Below, in pieces: positions 10,114 to 22,319 of a stretch of 64,000 bases of DNA (position 1 is its first letter; every line of letters starts with the position of its first letter). The notes beneath the pieces were generated by a model. The model did not search any database. It was given only the letters and a program-made list of their open reading frames with translations, and was not told the origin of the DNA. The DNA lies in assembly GCF_027942865.1 (NCBI RefSeq), contig NC_134509.1, forward strand, positions 11,744,017-11,808,016, written 5' to 3'. The DNA comes from Odontesthes bonariensis. Lineage: Eukaryota; Chordata; Actinopteri; Atheriniformes; Atherinopsidae. Both the position numbers and the translations under genes were made by a program.

Positions 10114-12079
10114 TCAAACGAGATTTCCCTGTGTGGGCTGGATTTTGGCTTGAGCAGGTGTTTGGACAGTGGAAGCCTCAGGCACTGCTTTCTCCAAAGC
10201 TGCGGGAATGCTGTTAGCATTCGGCTGTGATTCTGAGCAAGCCACCTTCTGTAATGGTTGGGCTCCAACTGCTGAGCCTCCCACGGCTTTCACAGCACCT
10301 TGCTGCGCTGGATTTGTGATTCCAGCTGCCTGGGTCTGAGGCTGAACAGCTCCTCCACCTGCAGGTAGGTTCGTGAGCAAAGTAGGCATAAACATACCCA
10401 ACCTGCTCATTTTAGCTGCAGTCTGAAACAGAGAAGAGAAGACAGATACTCTAAGAGGCACGGGAGGGGAAACAGTTTCATCATCAATGGGATCACTGAG
10501 TTCACTAAACAGTTTAGACACGCTAAGAGACAGATAAATATCTGGGCTGTCTTACCTCAAGTTCCTCTGAGCTAAGACCGCCAAGTGAAGGGTTCTAGAA
10601 AAGAATGACAGCATATGACAAATGAATATTCTCAGGGAGAAAAATGGGAAGTTACAAAAGCTATGTTGATATCCAAGATCCCATTATGGAGTATTCACCA
10701 TGGCTTGTTGTAGCATGAATAAAACCTGGGGAGTCTGTGGATGAGAGATAATGCAATGATTGTGATGTTTGCCTCATATTGAAGTAAAATATGTCCTTTT
10801 TATGATATAAAAGAGACCTGTTGCTGTGTTTGTTGAGGTGCTGCTCCTGAGGGTGCAGCTAGCCCTGCAGCATTTTCCGCAGGTAACACTGGACTGCTTG
10901 GCAGCTGCTGTGCTGGACTTTGAGGGACGGATGATTCAACCCGCATTGGGAATCCATATGGGGAGAACTATTTGAGAAATGAATTAAATTTATGTATTTG
11001 ATTTATTTTTTGTCAGCACTGACTTGTAATAGATTGCAACAAGTTACATGCAGAATATGAGGAATTAACAGTAAGACTTGGAGCGACTTTCCATTTCAGC
11101 GCCATAAATCAAGCAGTAATAATTATGGCAAAGTACAGACATCTTTATTTGCACAACACTGACTCTTATGAAGGAGACTCAAGCTGTCTCAATTTTCCTT
11201 TGAAAGCACATTAAAAGGGAAAGAAAACTGCATTGAAGAAAAATGTTTAAGACCCCCAAGGGGCAATCTTTCAATCTGATTTGGGTTGTGGTTGTATATT
11301 TTTTCTTTGTATCTACAGTCTATGGTATATACATGCAATGCTTTGTAGTGTGGGTGTGATATAGCTGCAGGCAATAACACTGTGTGTGTCCTAATAATAT
11401 CTTACCAGCTGATTGCTATAGGGGGATGGAAGCAGTGGGAAGAATCCATAAGATGGAAACATCTGGTCACAGCATAAATGTGAAATGAAAACATCATGAA
11501 TTTATGTTAATGTTGTTTTAACATTAGAGTAGAAAAATATAATAGAGTTGAATTAAGTCTTTACCAGAGGCTGCTGTGCCATTGTCAGCTGGTTAGCAGG
11601 GAAAGGTCCATGGACACTCTGCTGGAGGGGGATTATCAGTGGACTGCCCCCTTGTGGAAACCAGGTGTACTGTGGCAGTGAGGGCTGGGCGCCAGCTTGG
11701 GGATCCAGCTGCTGGGGAGACCCAGGATGTGGTTGCTGTGGGTTGGGAGAAAGAGGAGCTGGCGTCTGAGCCTCAGGGTTCTGGTTTGTGGCCTCCCCTG
11801 GCTGACTTCTTTGAGTGGCTCCTCCTTGTGACGGCTGGAGAGGATTGACATTTGGGTCAACCTGTAAAAGAAAAGAAAAATCCAACAATTGTCAGAGTCC
11901 CTGCAGATTTTACAAATTGTTAAACTGAATAAATGTTAAACTAATAGGCAGAAAATTAAGTAATGAATATTAAATTGTAGATAAAGTTCAAATATTATTT
12001 TCAAAAATATTGTGAGTCCACTCACTGGTACAGCAGACACCATTATAATGACACATGATAGCAGGAATATGGTAATCAT
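10114..12079 (-). CDS. P/Q-rich SCPP gene 3, amelotin/ameloblastin-like (about 313 aa)
   Basis: Seven phase-0 coding exons: 12026-12079, 11565-11861, 11406-11462, 10818-10967, 10699-10734, 10556-10594 and 10114-10422. Signal peptide MITIFLLSCVIIMVSAVP, then a 99-codon P/Q-rich exon, MFPSYGFFPLLPSPYSNQL, an exon starting FSPYGFP, TPQVLFMLQQAM, NPSLGGLSSEELE and a 102-codon Ala/Gln/Pro-rich last exon. The short exon with SSEEL gives adjacent S-x-E phosphorylation sites. It resembles the SSEE exon of amelotin and ameloblastin, and the following MFMPTLLTNLPAGGG also recalls amelotin. All exons join in frame to one stop, so the gene looks intact. Its likely role is as an epithelially secreted tooth-surface or enameloid matrix protein. 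The orthologue (amtn-like, scpp5 or other) needs a phylogeny. The donor after the FSPYGFP exon (GTCTCT) is weak. Confidence 0.8.
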
Positions 12080-12209
12080 TTCCAATAAGTTCAGAAAATC
12101 AATATTGTTTTAAATTTTTCTCAGCGAAGGCTTTCAAGAGATGTCCCCTACAGAGCACTCAGTGAATTCACTGAAACTGCCTGGATGGGAGCGTGGTCTT
12201 ATGCATTGC

Positions 12210-12980
12210 TCGCAGAGTGAAACAACCAATCACATGGCAGAAGAAAACAGACAAAATACACCTAATCATTTGTTCTGAATTAAGCAGTCAATTAGAAACC
12301 CACCAGAAATTGTTCTGAATACCTTGAAATGCATGTTGTTCTGCAACTGTGATGCTGTAACGTCTATAGAAATGAATGAACAATCACTGAGGAGGACAGG
12401 ACTTGGGGTTTCCTGTTACTCAGAGCACCTGTGGGTGCGGCTGATGTGTAAGTGTCTAACCGGTGTAATTACCACACCATATATGTGGAATGTGCAAAAA
12501 AAGTCTACTTTTTCTAAAGCTGCAAACATATACACTGTAGTTAGACTGTCTGGTGCAAAGCAAACAATGAAACAAACAAAAAAAAAGTTACATTGCCTCA
12601 CATACAGAGACCTGAACAGTTGAAGTCAGTCAGTGACTGCATGTGTATATGGAAAAACTGAAGGGAAGACAAATAACTATGCAGAATTAATTAACAATCA
12701 TAGCTGCAACATTATGCTGTGAAAATCTGTGTCTGCCGTGTAAAGCTTTTTAAAGCTTTATATTTCTCATTTATTATATTCAATTTCAGTCATACATCTA
12801 TTGAATATCATAAATTACATGTGTTTCTGAGCACATAAATTCAGGAGAATACCCTGAGCAAAGGTTCACTGTATAAAATGAACTTATTCTGCTAATTCCA
12901 CTGCGTCACTAGAAAAACTGTGGGTCTTTTGGATGTAACAGGAAGCCATTTTATTTTACTATTTCTAAATGATAAATAAG
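12210..12980. other. Intergenic, upstream of SCPP gene 3
   Basis: AT-rich sequence with no exon chain. The SCPP gene 3 promoter should lie near 12,190-12,210, where a CATAAG-like motif is present on the minus strand, but I could not fix the untranslated first exon. Confidence 0.35.
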
Positions 12981-12984
12981 AGAT

Positions 12985-13230
12985 TTATTGAGTCTATAGG
13001 CTGGAGCCTGTCCCAGCTGCCATTGGGCAAGAGGCAGGGTACACCTCGGACAGATCACCAGTCCATCACAGCGCCACCACAAGTACACCCACACTTACTC
13101 TGATGGTCAATTTAGAAACACTAGTTACCCGAACATGCATGATTTTAGATTATGGGAAGAATCCAGAGGACCCAGGGAGAACCCACACATGCAAACTTTG
13201 CACAAAAATCCTGCGGCTGATGTTCAAACC
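12985..13230. repeat. Degenerate teleost interspersed repeat
   Basis: Contains the widespread fish repeat text 'GGCTGGAGCCTGTCCCAGCT' followed by 'GGGCAAGAGGCAGGGTACAC' and a 'CCAGTCCATCACAG' block. The same family occurs at 41,320-41,520 and, more degenerate, at 29,690-29,890 with its mirror copy at 41,950-42,150. The class (SINE or LINE tail) was not determined. Confidence 0.7.
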
Positions 13231-13234
13231 GGCA

Positions 13235-14560
13235 ACAATGGTTGCAGATTTATTAACAGAGCTAATCACCACACCAGCCACGTAGCCCTGTTTGATTTTA
13301 AATTTAAACAAACCGATTGGAGGAAGCAGGGATTTGATACAAGACAGTCTACACTGCAGGATGAGTGGTCAACTGTCTGTGACCAAATTAGTTTTAGCGT
13401 ACCACAAAGCATGACTCGAAAAGAAAGAGTGAGCAGCCCTAATTTTTTAGGTGTAGACAGCTTGAGACACAATATAATTATTATTTTTTTTTTACTATTG
13501 ATCCTAAAAACTAATAAGCGACTAGAAAATCTAACAAACAAAGTCTTTTGCAATTTAAATTAGTTATTTATCTTGGGCAATATACTATCATTTCTTTATT
13601 CTAATATTTTTGCTTTCCTGATATTTGACCCGTATACTGGTCATAGTAAAGTCCAGTAAAATATCTAGTCTAATGTCACTGTGGTCCATGCTGAAAATAC
13701 ACTTTCCCGCCAAAAAAATATAAAAAACAAATATACAAATACATTTTTTTCAGAATGCATTTTATTTTTCAAAACCATCCAATACATATGGTAACACACA
13801 AAAAGGAACTCTGTCAGTGCACATTCAAAAGAAATGAAATTTGATTCGAGGACATCAAACGACAAACTTTTTTGACATTCATCATCAGTATCAAAGGAAA
13901 AACTATTGTTTTGGCACAAATAAAACACACAGAAGACACAGTAAGAGAAAAATTAAAAGTTATGAATGAGTAAGTCTACGGAAGAGTCAACAGTTCAGAG
14001 CACTGAATGAGAATATTGGTCAAGACTATGAGTCAGAAACACAGTACGACAGACTTCACTGATGAAGCACAGAGTCAGTTATTATCAGCTTACACTCATC
14101 CCCTTCTTAAGCTGTGTTGATCCAGGGATGGTTATATGTGTGCCAACTGACTGGATATGACACTGGTGTGTCATCAGCACCCTCTTATCCGTGTCTGCAA
14201 GACCTGCCTCTGACAAAACTCGTCATTACCCCTGAAGTCCCTGTCTCAGTTTTACATATTCCGATGAATTTAACTATATTTTTATAGGGTTTCTTTTTTT
14301 AGTGACTTCATAAAACAAAAGACATTGTGCTCAAAGACTGGAACAAAAAAAAGATGAAACAGTCGTTGACACATTACTGAAATGTTTTATATGCAAACTA
14401 ATACATTCATGTTTTTTTTTTATTGACTGTACTATTGACGATTGAAAATACTATTGACGTGTAAAATTGAAAAGACACAGAATACATTGCCTTGTTTCTG
14501 TGCACTCCTTAAGTCATTGGAGAGTCAAAGCAAACTAATTCATGCTGCTGTTCCTCTTAT
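13235..14560. other. Intergenic, no gene recognised
   Basis: AT-rich with T- and A-runs. Nothing resembling SCPP exons or RNA genes. The 3' end of the small SCPP gene at 14,575 is probably within this stretch. Confidence 0.4.
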
Positions 14561-14574
14561 CCGATCAGAGCAGT

Positions 14575-15040
14575 TCACCTGGTATCGCCTCTGATCTCCG
14601 TGGTCTTGGGGGGTTGCGGGCCTCGCGTTGTGGTTGGTGCCGTTCTCGTCGGTGCAGTTGTCGTCGTAGGTGGTTTTGGGCACAGAATAGGAAACAGAGC
14701 ACAGAGACCAATTTTAGTCCGCGGGTTGCATCTCTGGAGAAAGGGAAAACAGTCACAGAAATAACTGTCAGTAAGTAAATAAGAAGGAATCATTATCAAA
14801 TCATTCATCTATTATCAGTTATAAATTATTACCTCATTACTGTCAGACTCACTGCTTGAACTATCACTGCCAAAACAGTTCTGGAAAAGGAATAGATGCG
14901 TTATTTACTTTCAATGTGAGCAGGAAAAAGTCATGACCATCTGAAAAATTAGATGGGAATGAAATGTTTGCACTTACCGTTGCATAGGAGTCAGCAAAGA
15001 GGAATATCACGAGGAGGAAAATCTTCATCTTGCATTCCAT
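14575..15040 (-). CDS. Small SCPP-like gene 4 with Ser/acidic and Thr/Pro-rich segments (85-89 aa)
   Basis: Three phase-0 coding exons: 14978-15040, 14833-14880 and 14575-14733. Two in-frame ATGs exist. The second, at 15028, gives the cleaner signal peptide MKIFLLVIFLFADSYAT; the first adds MECK. The middle exon encodes NCFGSDSSSSESDSNE, with two S-x-E sites and an acidic/Ser cluster. The last exon starts RCNPRTKIGLCALFPILCPK and continues with Thr/Pro repeats (likely O-glycosylated) to GDTR-stop. Four cysteines after the signal peptide are unusual for an SCPP. The plan of signal exon, Ser/acidic exon ending SNE and Thr-rich exon matches copies B-F further right, so it is probably a distant member of that family. 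Confidence 0.7.
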
Positions 15041-15059
15041 GTTGTAATTCAAATCTTCT

Positions 15060-17780
15060 TAGAACTGCCTCTGTGTAACAGTAGAGCAAAAGAATAAACA
15101 GCTCATTAATTAATAAGATATCGAGCTCATGTGCTCTCCCTTCAGATGGTCGCCTCTGGAATCTCAATTAGCTTTTAAACAGCCTCAGTGTGTCGACATT
15201 CCTTTCCCACTTCAACGGTGTTACTTCATCTCAGATGCGGTGTGGTTGGCCGGAGACTAAACCAACAAAGGTGTGAACGTAGTTTCGGCACTAGATGTGG
15301 TTGTGTTTGTGTCACTTTAAATGTCCACATCCTGTGGAGAATCATGAGAGTCTTAAACAAAGTCCTCCAAACCTTAGATTCTCTCAGCTGAGCACACACA
15401 CTCACAAAGGGATTGCACTCTGATCCAGACAGTATACCACAGTAAGTTCCTCGGTAAGTTTGTACTTACAGAGGAAGCCGGTACAGAGTTTATACTTGCG
15501 AAACACGATGTGTTGCAGAAAGCGGTGTTTTCCACTTGAAAAAGCATTACCTGCTCAATCCTTTTCAAATACTAGAATTATCTTGTGTACACATGGGTGA
15601 ACTCGTTGTTTTCCTGTGTTGCAGTCATTAAGATTTGCACCTTGTTGCAGGTCTCTTCTTGGAAATTCTTTCCATGACAGTTTGGTAATGAGGTCCTTAC
15701 TCACCATTACCTATCATTTCTGTATCCCTTCAAGCATGGTGAATATAAAATGACGCCGTGCAAAATGATAATGAAAACTGACCATTTTTCATTTACTGCA
15801 GAAATAATAAACCAAATATTTGATTCACAATAGAACATAGAAAACACATCAAATGCTTAAAGTGAAATTTTTTTCCATTCTAGCTTATCTTTAATATCAC
15901 AGCAGCAACAGGTCTCAAAAAAGTTGAGAGCGTACCATGTTTAAAACTGTGAAGGATCCCCTATTCTTCTGTCTCTAAGCGTCTGGGAACTGAGGAGACC
16001 AGTTGCTGAAACTTTGGGAAAGAAGTCTGGACTGCAAGCAAGTCAGTCCAGTAGCTGGTATCTCCTACAACGAAGCCATGCTGTTGTAATAGATGATGAT
16101 AGAGCTTTAACATGTATTTGTAGATGTCTTATTCCGGTCTCCGACCATATTTCGTCCCAGAAAAGAAACTTTAACTGAACTACTTGCCATGAAAGTGTGT
16201 TATTTGTCTGAACAAATTAAGGCTTTTTTAAAGAAACTGAAGTACTTACCTCATCTTCAGTTAACTTTTGATCTGTTAGATTCCCCTTCTTCCAGGGTTA
16301 GGGTTAGTTTCAAAGGGCATATAATTTCCTTTTGAGATAAAGCATTTTTTCATTTAATTCATTTTAGCCTCTAATCTTGTTGAAACTTCGTAGTAAGGGG
16401 ATACACTTGTCTACCTCACAAGTCAAGTTGAGAGAACCATCATAGGCCTCTAAATAAAGGATAATTTCAAAAAACTAATCTGGGATGCAAAAGCATAGCT
16501 GCTTCCATTCATCTTTTTCTGTCTCTATCCCAGGTTTTTTCTGTATGATATTGTGGGATGTAATCCAACTACAAAGAGGGCAACAGACAATGTGGACATA
16601 CAGAGAGAGGCAGTCATGCATTATCATACTTATTCCTAATTTTGTTTCAGAATCACCAATGACCATAACATACACCTTTGGAGTGTGAGAGGAAACTGGA
16701 ACCACCCAGTGAAAACCAGCACAGGCAACAGAGAGAACATACAGACCACACACAGTGCGTCTTCCCCACAAGGAAAGTCACAAGTTTTGCATTAACACCA
16801 ACAGATATGATCCACTAATTGTTGCTCTTTTTTTCTTTTTTTGAGCTGGACAACAATCTGTTTGTTTAATTTGCCAGTACTACCTCATTTACAATAGACA
16901 CACAAGGTTTGCTCATGAGCAGCATCTTATGACCCAATGTGTGAATGTGTGAGTGGGTTTGGTATATTGACAATAGGCTGGGCAGGTCTGACAGAGTATT
17001 AACTCCAGCCTGGTTACGTTCATAGGGGAGGGATTTACAGCTGCATTTACTGATGCAACGCGATTAACATGATGAATTTGTTTTAAAGAGCTAAATGTAT
17101 TATTATCTGTGTTGTAATGTCGGCAGTAATGAAACAGGCTGCAATAATCAATATGTTAAGATTAACAACTGAACACATAAGTAGTCTCAAATGATTTATG
17201 GTTTTCTTTCATCTGGTCTCAGTATGGTGATGCAGTCTCCCTGCTCTTATATAAAAAAAGCTGTTTTCACATATATGTGAAAAAATAATTGATAAAAATC
17301 ATACTGAACACAAAGTAAGCTGCGTGAACTGAAGATGGATAATGTTTGTGAACAGCAAGTTAACATAGTGGTGAATTAAAGACAGATTTGTTGTCTTTAA
17401 GTTCAAACAGGACTAAAATGAGAGTCAGCATTGGACTTGTCAGTTGGTCGGTTGTTATTGCAGCTTAATTTGCTGCCTTCCACCAGCCAGAAAATGTTAA
17501 ACCAACAGTGACTTTTAGCCATGCTACACTGTTAATATTAGATATGTCCCATCTGAAACGCTGATGTCTCTCAAATGTGTGGTTTTTAGAAATAACAAAC
17601 AAAAAAGGCAAAAAATATATAGACCACATATTTTCTAGTTCTTGTTTATTTTGAACATACAGAGAACAATTAGATTTTGATTTAGAAGCTCACTGGAACT
17701 AGAAATGTCATTTTAAACAGTTGTGGGGCTCTCAGTAAAAGATGAGAAACTGACTATGTTAATAATTTTAACATAGGTTT
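15060..17780. other. Intergenic, upstream of SCPP-like gene 4
   Basis: No exon chain found. It holds a degenerate copy of the common fish interspersed repeat near 16,650-16,770 (GTGAGAGGAAACTGGAACC...GAGAACATACAGACC) and a two-unit GGGTTA stretch near 16,295 that is too short to call telomeric. The untranslated first exon of gene 4 must lie in the left part but could not be fixed. Confidence 0.4.
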
Positions 17781-17805
17781 CAAGCACAATGATTCCATCC
17801 CAGAT

Positions 17806-18334
17806 TTATTTTGCAGCAGTAGTAGTTGCTGGGGTGGTTGCAGCTGTAGTTGAAGAAGTTGCAGCGGTGGTAGTTGTAGCTGTAGTAGTTGTAGTGCTTG
17901 GTGCAGTAGTGGTTTGTTGGCGGAGGATGGAGAGAAGGTACTGAAGCCAACGTCCGTTCAGACAAGGATGGCCATGATGACGATTAGACTGCTGATGGCC
18001 CTGCAACAAAATCAGAAACCCGTGTTCACGTCTGCAGCACAGTGGAGGATCCTCTAACAATGGGACAGCTATACACAGCCAAATGTGGAACCATCTAGAA
18101 AAAAATCCCAAAATAAAACAAAACACACCCTTTGGAAGAGGGAGCCAGGACCTAAGCGTGCAACTCGTTTGGATGCCAAGTCATTCTGAAACCAAACAAA
18201 CAACAAAACACATTGATTTTTAGCTGTAAGACTCAGCACAACAAGGCTGACAGAGTCTTTGAGAATATTGCACTTACAGAATCGGCCAACGCAAGGCTCA
18301 GCAGGACTCCAAGCAGAAATATTACCTTGAGCAT
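17806..18334 (-). CDS. Small SCPP-like gene 5 with Thr/Ala-rich tail (about 102 aa)
   Basis: Three phase-0 coding exons: 18278-18334, 18129-18185 and 17806-18000. The signal peptide MLKVIFLLGVLLSLALADS is close to those of copies B-F (MLK-x-A/I-F/L...LLSL-x-LAQP). The second exon is basic (NDLASKRVARLGPGSLFQR) and lacks the Ser/acidic cluster and S-x-E sites of the others. The third encodes a His/Arg-containing segment, then QYLLSILRQQ and a Thr/Ala-rich tail of about 35 residues ending TTTAAK. The amphipathic LLSILRQQ stretch parallels LILALLQ in copies B-F. It is secreted and probably heavily O-glycosylated. The signal exon begins at 18349 after a consensus acceptor. SCPP membership rests on architecture and neighbours, not on phosphosites. 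Confidence 0.68.
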
Positions 18335-18369
18335 GGTTTCGCTAATCGCCTGTTGAATTACAAAATACA

Positions 18370-19853
18370 ATAATGATCATACGATCAAAATTATCAGTTA
18401 AATTCACATCCCGCCAACATGATGCAGAAAATAAGACAATAAAAGAATGATATAGTTACACTTGAGTCTTCACAACGGCAGCACACTTTCTCACAGCTGG
18501 ACGGCAGGAGTAGGATGATGTTTCCCTGAAAGTGGAGCTACTTTATGTACAGTGGTGGCAGGGTTGGGTTTAAGCTCTTTAGTATTTTGCATTGTTGGGA
18601 AATTGAAATTATTAGGACATCTTCCACCTACAGATTTCAAGGTGGAGAAATAGATATGGGAGCAATCAAATGGACATGGACACATCAAAAGTTTAGGCAC
18701 CCCTTGATAAATCCTATGCTGCTGTCATTATTTCAGTGAGTTGAAGATTAATTGATTTTAAAAGAGCATAAAGAACAAAAAATGTAATTAGTCATTTATT
18801 TTTTAATATTTTTTGCAAAACGTTGGTCTACAAAAAATATATATATATAATATCTATACCTATATATATACTGTATATAAATAATCTCTCATAACCCTCA
18901 AAACCTTTTCCATTTTCTATAAATCATTAGTTGTGGATCCCTGTCAGCTGCTAACTCTGTTAAACCAAACCCATGCCCACAAAGCAGAAAAGAGTTTTAA
19001 CCAATTTGCAGCCACCTAAATTGGTTGTCAAATAATCTTAAATTCATAATTTAGAAGGTCAACAGGATAAGCCAAGTACTCACAAATTGAAAGGGGACAA
19101 TCATAATGCCATCTATTGTAATAAAATAATTCCCCTCCTGTGCCTGTTATACTGGAACAAACACAGGCCGCCAGTAAAATTGCCCTCTGAGCTTTAACTG
19201 TAGCGTGACTTAACTGTGCATGGAAACATGAAAAAAGTGTCTCGCTCCGTCTCTGCGGACTTCAAATACATCATGAATTTGAAAAAAACTCTATATCAGA
19301 TGCTTTACAAAGAAATACTTGTTGTTACTGTATTTTTTTGTAGATATTCAAGCCAGACTTTCTAGTTGTGTAACAAAAAAACAGGTACAACCTAGTCAGC
19401 AGGAAATAGGTTGCAATGTTATGTCTACAGGAAACCACAACTTCTTATGTTACTAATCAATGTGTTGTTTGTTATTGGGTTGGGTTTTTTTTAAGCGACA
19501 TAGCTGCAGTGATGGACTGAGATCAAAAATCTACCCTAGCATTTGCAACATCAAACCTAATGCCAATCACACCCAGATATTAACACAAACAGCTGGAGAC
19601 AAAACCATAAAGCATGACAAGGGAACAGCTTTTCCAACGCAGAACACAAGCTTACACAAAAGACACTTTATTCATGACAATCACCTGGATGCACATTCAG
19701 AGCAAATACATAAGCTTCATATTGACGAACAGAACATGATTTTATAAGTGTTCCTCCAAAGCATGATCTCCTGCACAGTTCCCACTACAGTAACGCCATC
19801 AGGACTTGAAAGGAAATAGCTAGCTTTTGATGTGTGCTGGATTTAAATTGTTC
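18370..19853. other. Intergenic, no gene recognised
   Basis: A TA-rich simple stretch at about 18,835-18,880 and otherwise unremarkable AT-rich DNA. The gene 5 promoter should lie near 18,540 (a minus-strand CATAAAG motif). Confidence 0.4.
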
Positions 19854-19861
19854 CTTTAGAT

Positions 19862-21119
19862 CAGACCTGGGCATTTTACGGCCCGCGGGCCAGATACGGC
19901 CCTTTGCCCGTCCCTGTCCGGCCCGCGCCCCCCTGTCCCCTCCAGTCAAAAATAAAAACGGATTTTGGTGTGCATGCGATGCAGCTGTCTTTTATTTTGA
20001 AAGGGCCTGACGCATTGTTTATGAATGCACGCACAGTGACAGGTGGCTAGCATCCGAATCCCGGATCCACACAAAATGTCGTCTCACGGTAAAAAAAGAA
20101 AAGTTGATTCAGAATGCCGCGTTTTCAACAAGGCATGCACAGCGAAATGTTTGTTTACAGAGGTAAAAGGTAAAGCTGTGTGTTTAGTTTGTGGTGTGTC
20201 AGTGGCTGTCTTATAAAGGAGTATAATATCCACCGTCACTACGTGACTAAACACGGGGAGAAATACAATAACTTTTCAGAAAAAGAGCGCGCAGCTGAGT
20301 CGTCTGTGTTGCTCGCCAAGCTGCAATCTCAACAAACACTTTTTACAAAACGTTTGCCATCCAGAGGTGCTGCAGTCAAGACAGGTTTTGTTATTTCGCA
20401 CAAGATTGCTAGAAAGAGCAAGCCCTTCTCTGATGGAGAGTTTATTAAGGAGTGTTTGGTGGACTCGTCTGCGCTAATATGTACCGAGAAAAAAGACGCT
20501 TTTGAGAACGTCTCCCTCTCCCGCCGCACCGTAACGAGGATTGAGGACATCGCGAAAAACCTGGTGCTACAACTGAAAGACAGCGTGAATGACTTTGAGT
20601 ACTTTTCCCTGGCTTTGGATGAGAGCTGTGATATACGGGGCACTGCCCAGCTGCTCATCTTCATGCGCGGGATCAATGCAGACTTCAGAATCACGGAGGA
20701 GCTGGCAGACATGCGGTCAATGAAAGGGACAACAACGAGGAGTGATCTCTTAGCTTATGGAGTAAAATAGCTGTCAAAATGTTCGTGTGCATAAACTAGA
20801 AATGCATGCATATGTTTTGATGTTCGTGTGCATAAACTAGAAATGCATGCATAAATGAGTCCAAAAGTTTTGACATCAAGAATTACGAGTTACGAATTAC
20901 GAGTTACGCATGCAAGTTTTTTTTGTTGTTTTTTTTTTTTAAACTTTATTAGTAATTCAACAAAATAACAGTTTACAAATGTGAGCATAACGCCAAAAAG
21001 AAGATAGCCAGGGGGAGCATAGGAATAATAATAAAAAGAAGAAGATGACCTTCATGATGCACTTACAACAAGAAAGCTAATGAACACAAAGACTTATGTG
21101 CCAAGGAATCTCTTGTAAC

Positions 21120-21150
<31 letters not shown>

Positions 21151-22286
21151 GGAATTATGACAACAGTTCGTCCAAAATCAAGTTGGGAACAGGCCCATAT
21201 AGTTGTTTTTGCTTTTTTATTAAAAACAACTATATGGGCCTGTTCCCAACTTGGGATTTTGGACGAACTGTTGTCATAATTCCTAATTTTTAATTTTTTT
21301 TGTTTTTTTGTTACAAGAGATTCCTTGGCACACATGTCTTTGTGTTCATTAGCTTTCTTGTTGTAAGTGCATCATGAAGGTCATCTTCTTCTTTTTATTA
21401 TTATTCCTATGCTCCCCCTGGCTATCTTCTTTTTGGCGTTATGCTCACATTTGTAAACTGTTATTTTGTTAAATTACTAATAAAGTTTAAAAAAAAAAAA
21501 AAAACTTGCATGCATAACTCGTAATTCGTAACTCGTAATTCGTAATTCTTGATGTCAAAACTTTTGGACTCATTTATGCATGCATTTCTAGTTTATGCAC
21601 ACGAACATCAAAACATATGCATGCATTTCTAGTTTATGCACACAAACATTTTTGACAGCTATTTTACTCCATATTAGCTGAGGTAAATGCATGTCTCGAA
21701 AGCTTGGGGCTGAAATGGGACAAACTGGTGGGCGTTACAACAGATGGGTGTCCAAATCTCACAGGATAAAAAGTTGGTCTGTTAAAGCGAATCCAGGACA
21801 AAGTGGCAAATTAACTTTTTTTCATTGTATTATACATCAGGAACTGTTATGCAAGTGAATCACATTGTTGATGTTGTAACTAAAACTGTTAACTTTATCA
21901 GATCAAGGGCACTGAATCATAGACAGTTCGTTTCACTTTTAGAAGAAACTGAGGCTGACCACCGTGACCTAAGCTACCACACAACTGTCAGGTGGCTGAG
22001 TCTGGGAAAAGTGCTAAAAAAACTTAGTTTGTTTATTATTAACTATTAATTTGATAGAATTAGTATTAATTCTCACTTCAACCTAAACCACATTTTGTTC
22101 ATGTTTATAAATATTTAAATATTCTTATTTATTACCAAAATAATCTGATTTAAATACTTTATTATAAAAAGAAATATAATGAGAAAACATAAGTCAATAT
22201 TAAATTTGAGTCATTGCTGGTTCGGCCCTCCAACACATTTCAGATTTTTCATGCGGCCCCCTGAAGAAATTAATTGCCCACCCCTG
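19862..22286 (+). mobile_element. hAT transposon with BED-finger transposase, broken and interrupted
   Basis: Exact 8-bp target duplication CTTTAGAT at 19854-19861 and 22287-22294, with imperfect inverted ends starting CAG (CAGACCTGGGCA and, on the other strand, CAGGGGTGGGCA). The transposase frame starts at about 20076 (MSSHGKKRK...). It includes a BED-type zinc finger (CLVC...HRHYVTKH) with a frameshift near 20,210, then a long open stretch 20,217-20,770 (FSLALDESCDIRGTAQLLIF). The continuation lies beyond a foldback insertion: GLKWDKLVGVTTDG at about 21,710 and HTTVRWLSLGKVLKK at about 22,010. This matches the GTF2IRD2/ZBED-like group of hAT transposases. The C-terminal dimerisation region is missing, so the element cannot be autonomous. 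Confidence 0.85.
20756..21673. mobile_element. Palindromic foldback DNA element, 918 bp, inside the hAT
   Basis: Starts TATGGAGTAAAATAGC and ends with its reverse complement, flanked by the 6-bp duplication TTAGCT (20750-20755 and 21674-21679). The two halves are near-complete inverted copies meeting at about 21,205-21,225. They include mirrored poly-A/poly-T tracts and mirrored subrepeats (GTTCGTGTGCATAAACTAG twice per arm, GAATTACGAGTTAC units). It has no coding capacity. It interrupts the transposase at the codons following DLLAY. The superfamily is unknown. Confidence 0.82.
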
Positions 22287-22319
22287 CTTTAGATAGAACA
22301 TTGCATATGCCGAAATAAA

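Noticed and set aside
16290-16310. GGGTTAGGGTTAG telomere-like run
   Set aside because: Only two units; chance occurrence.
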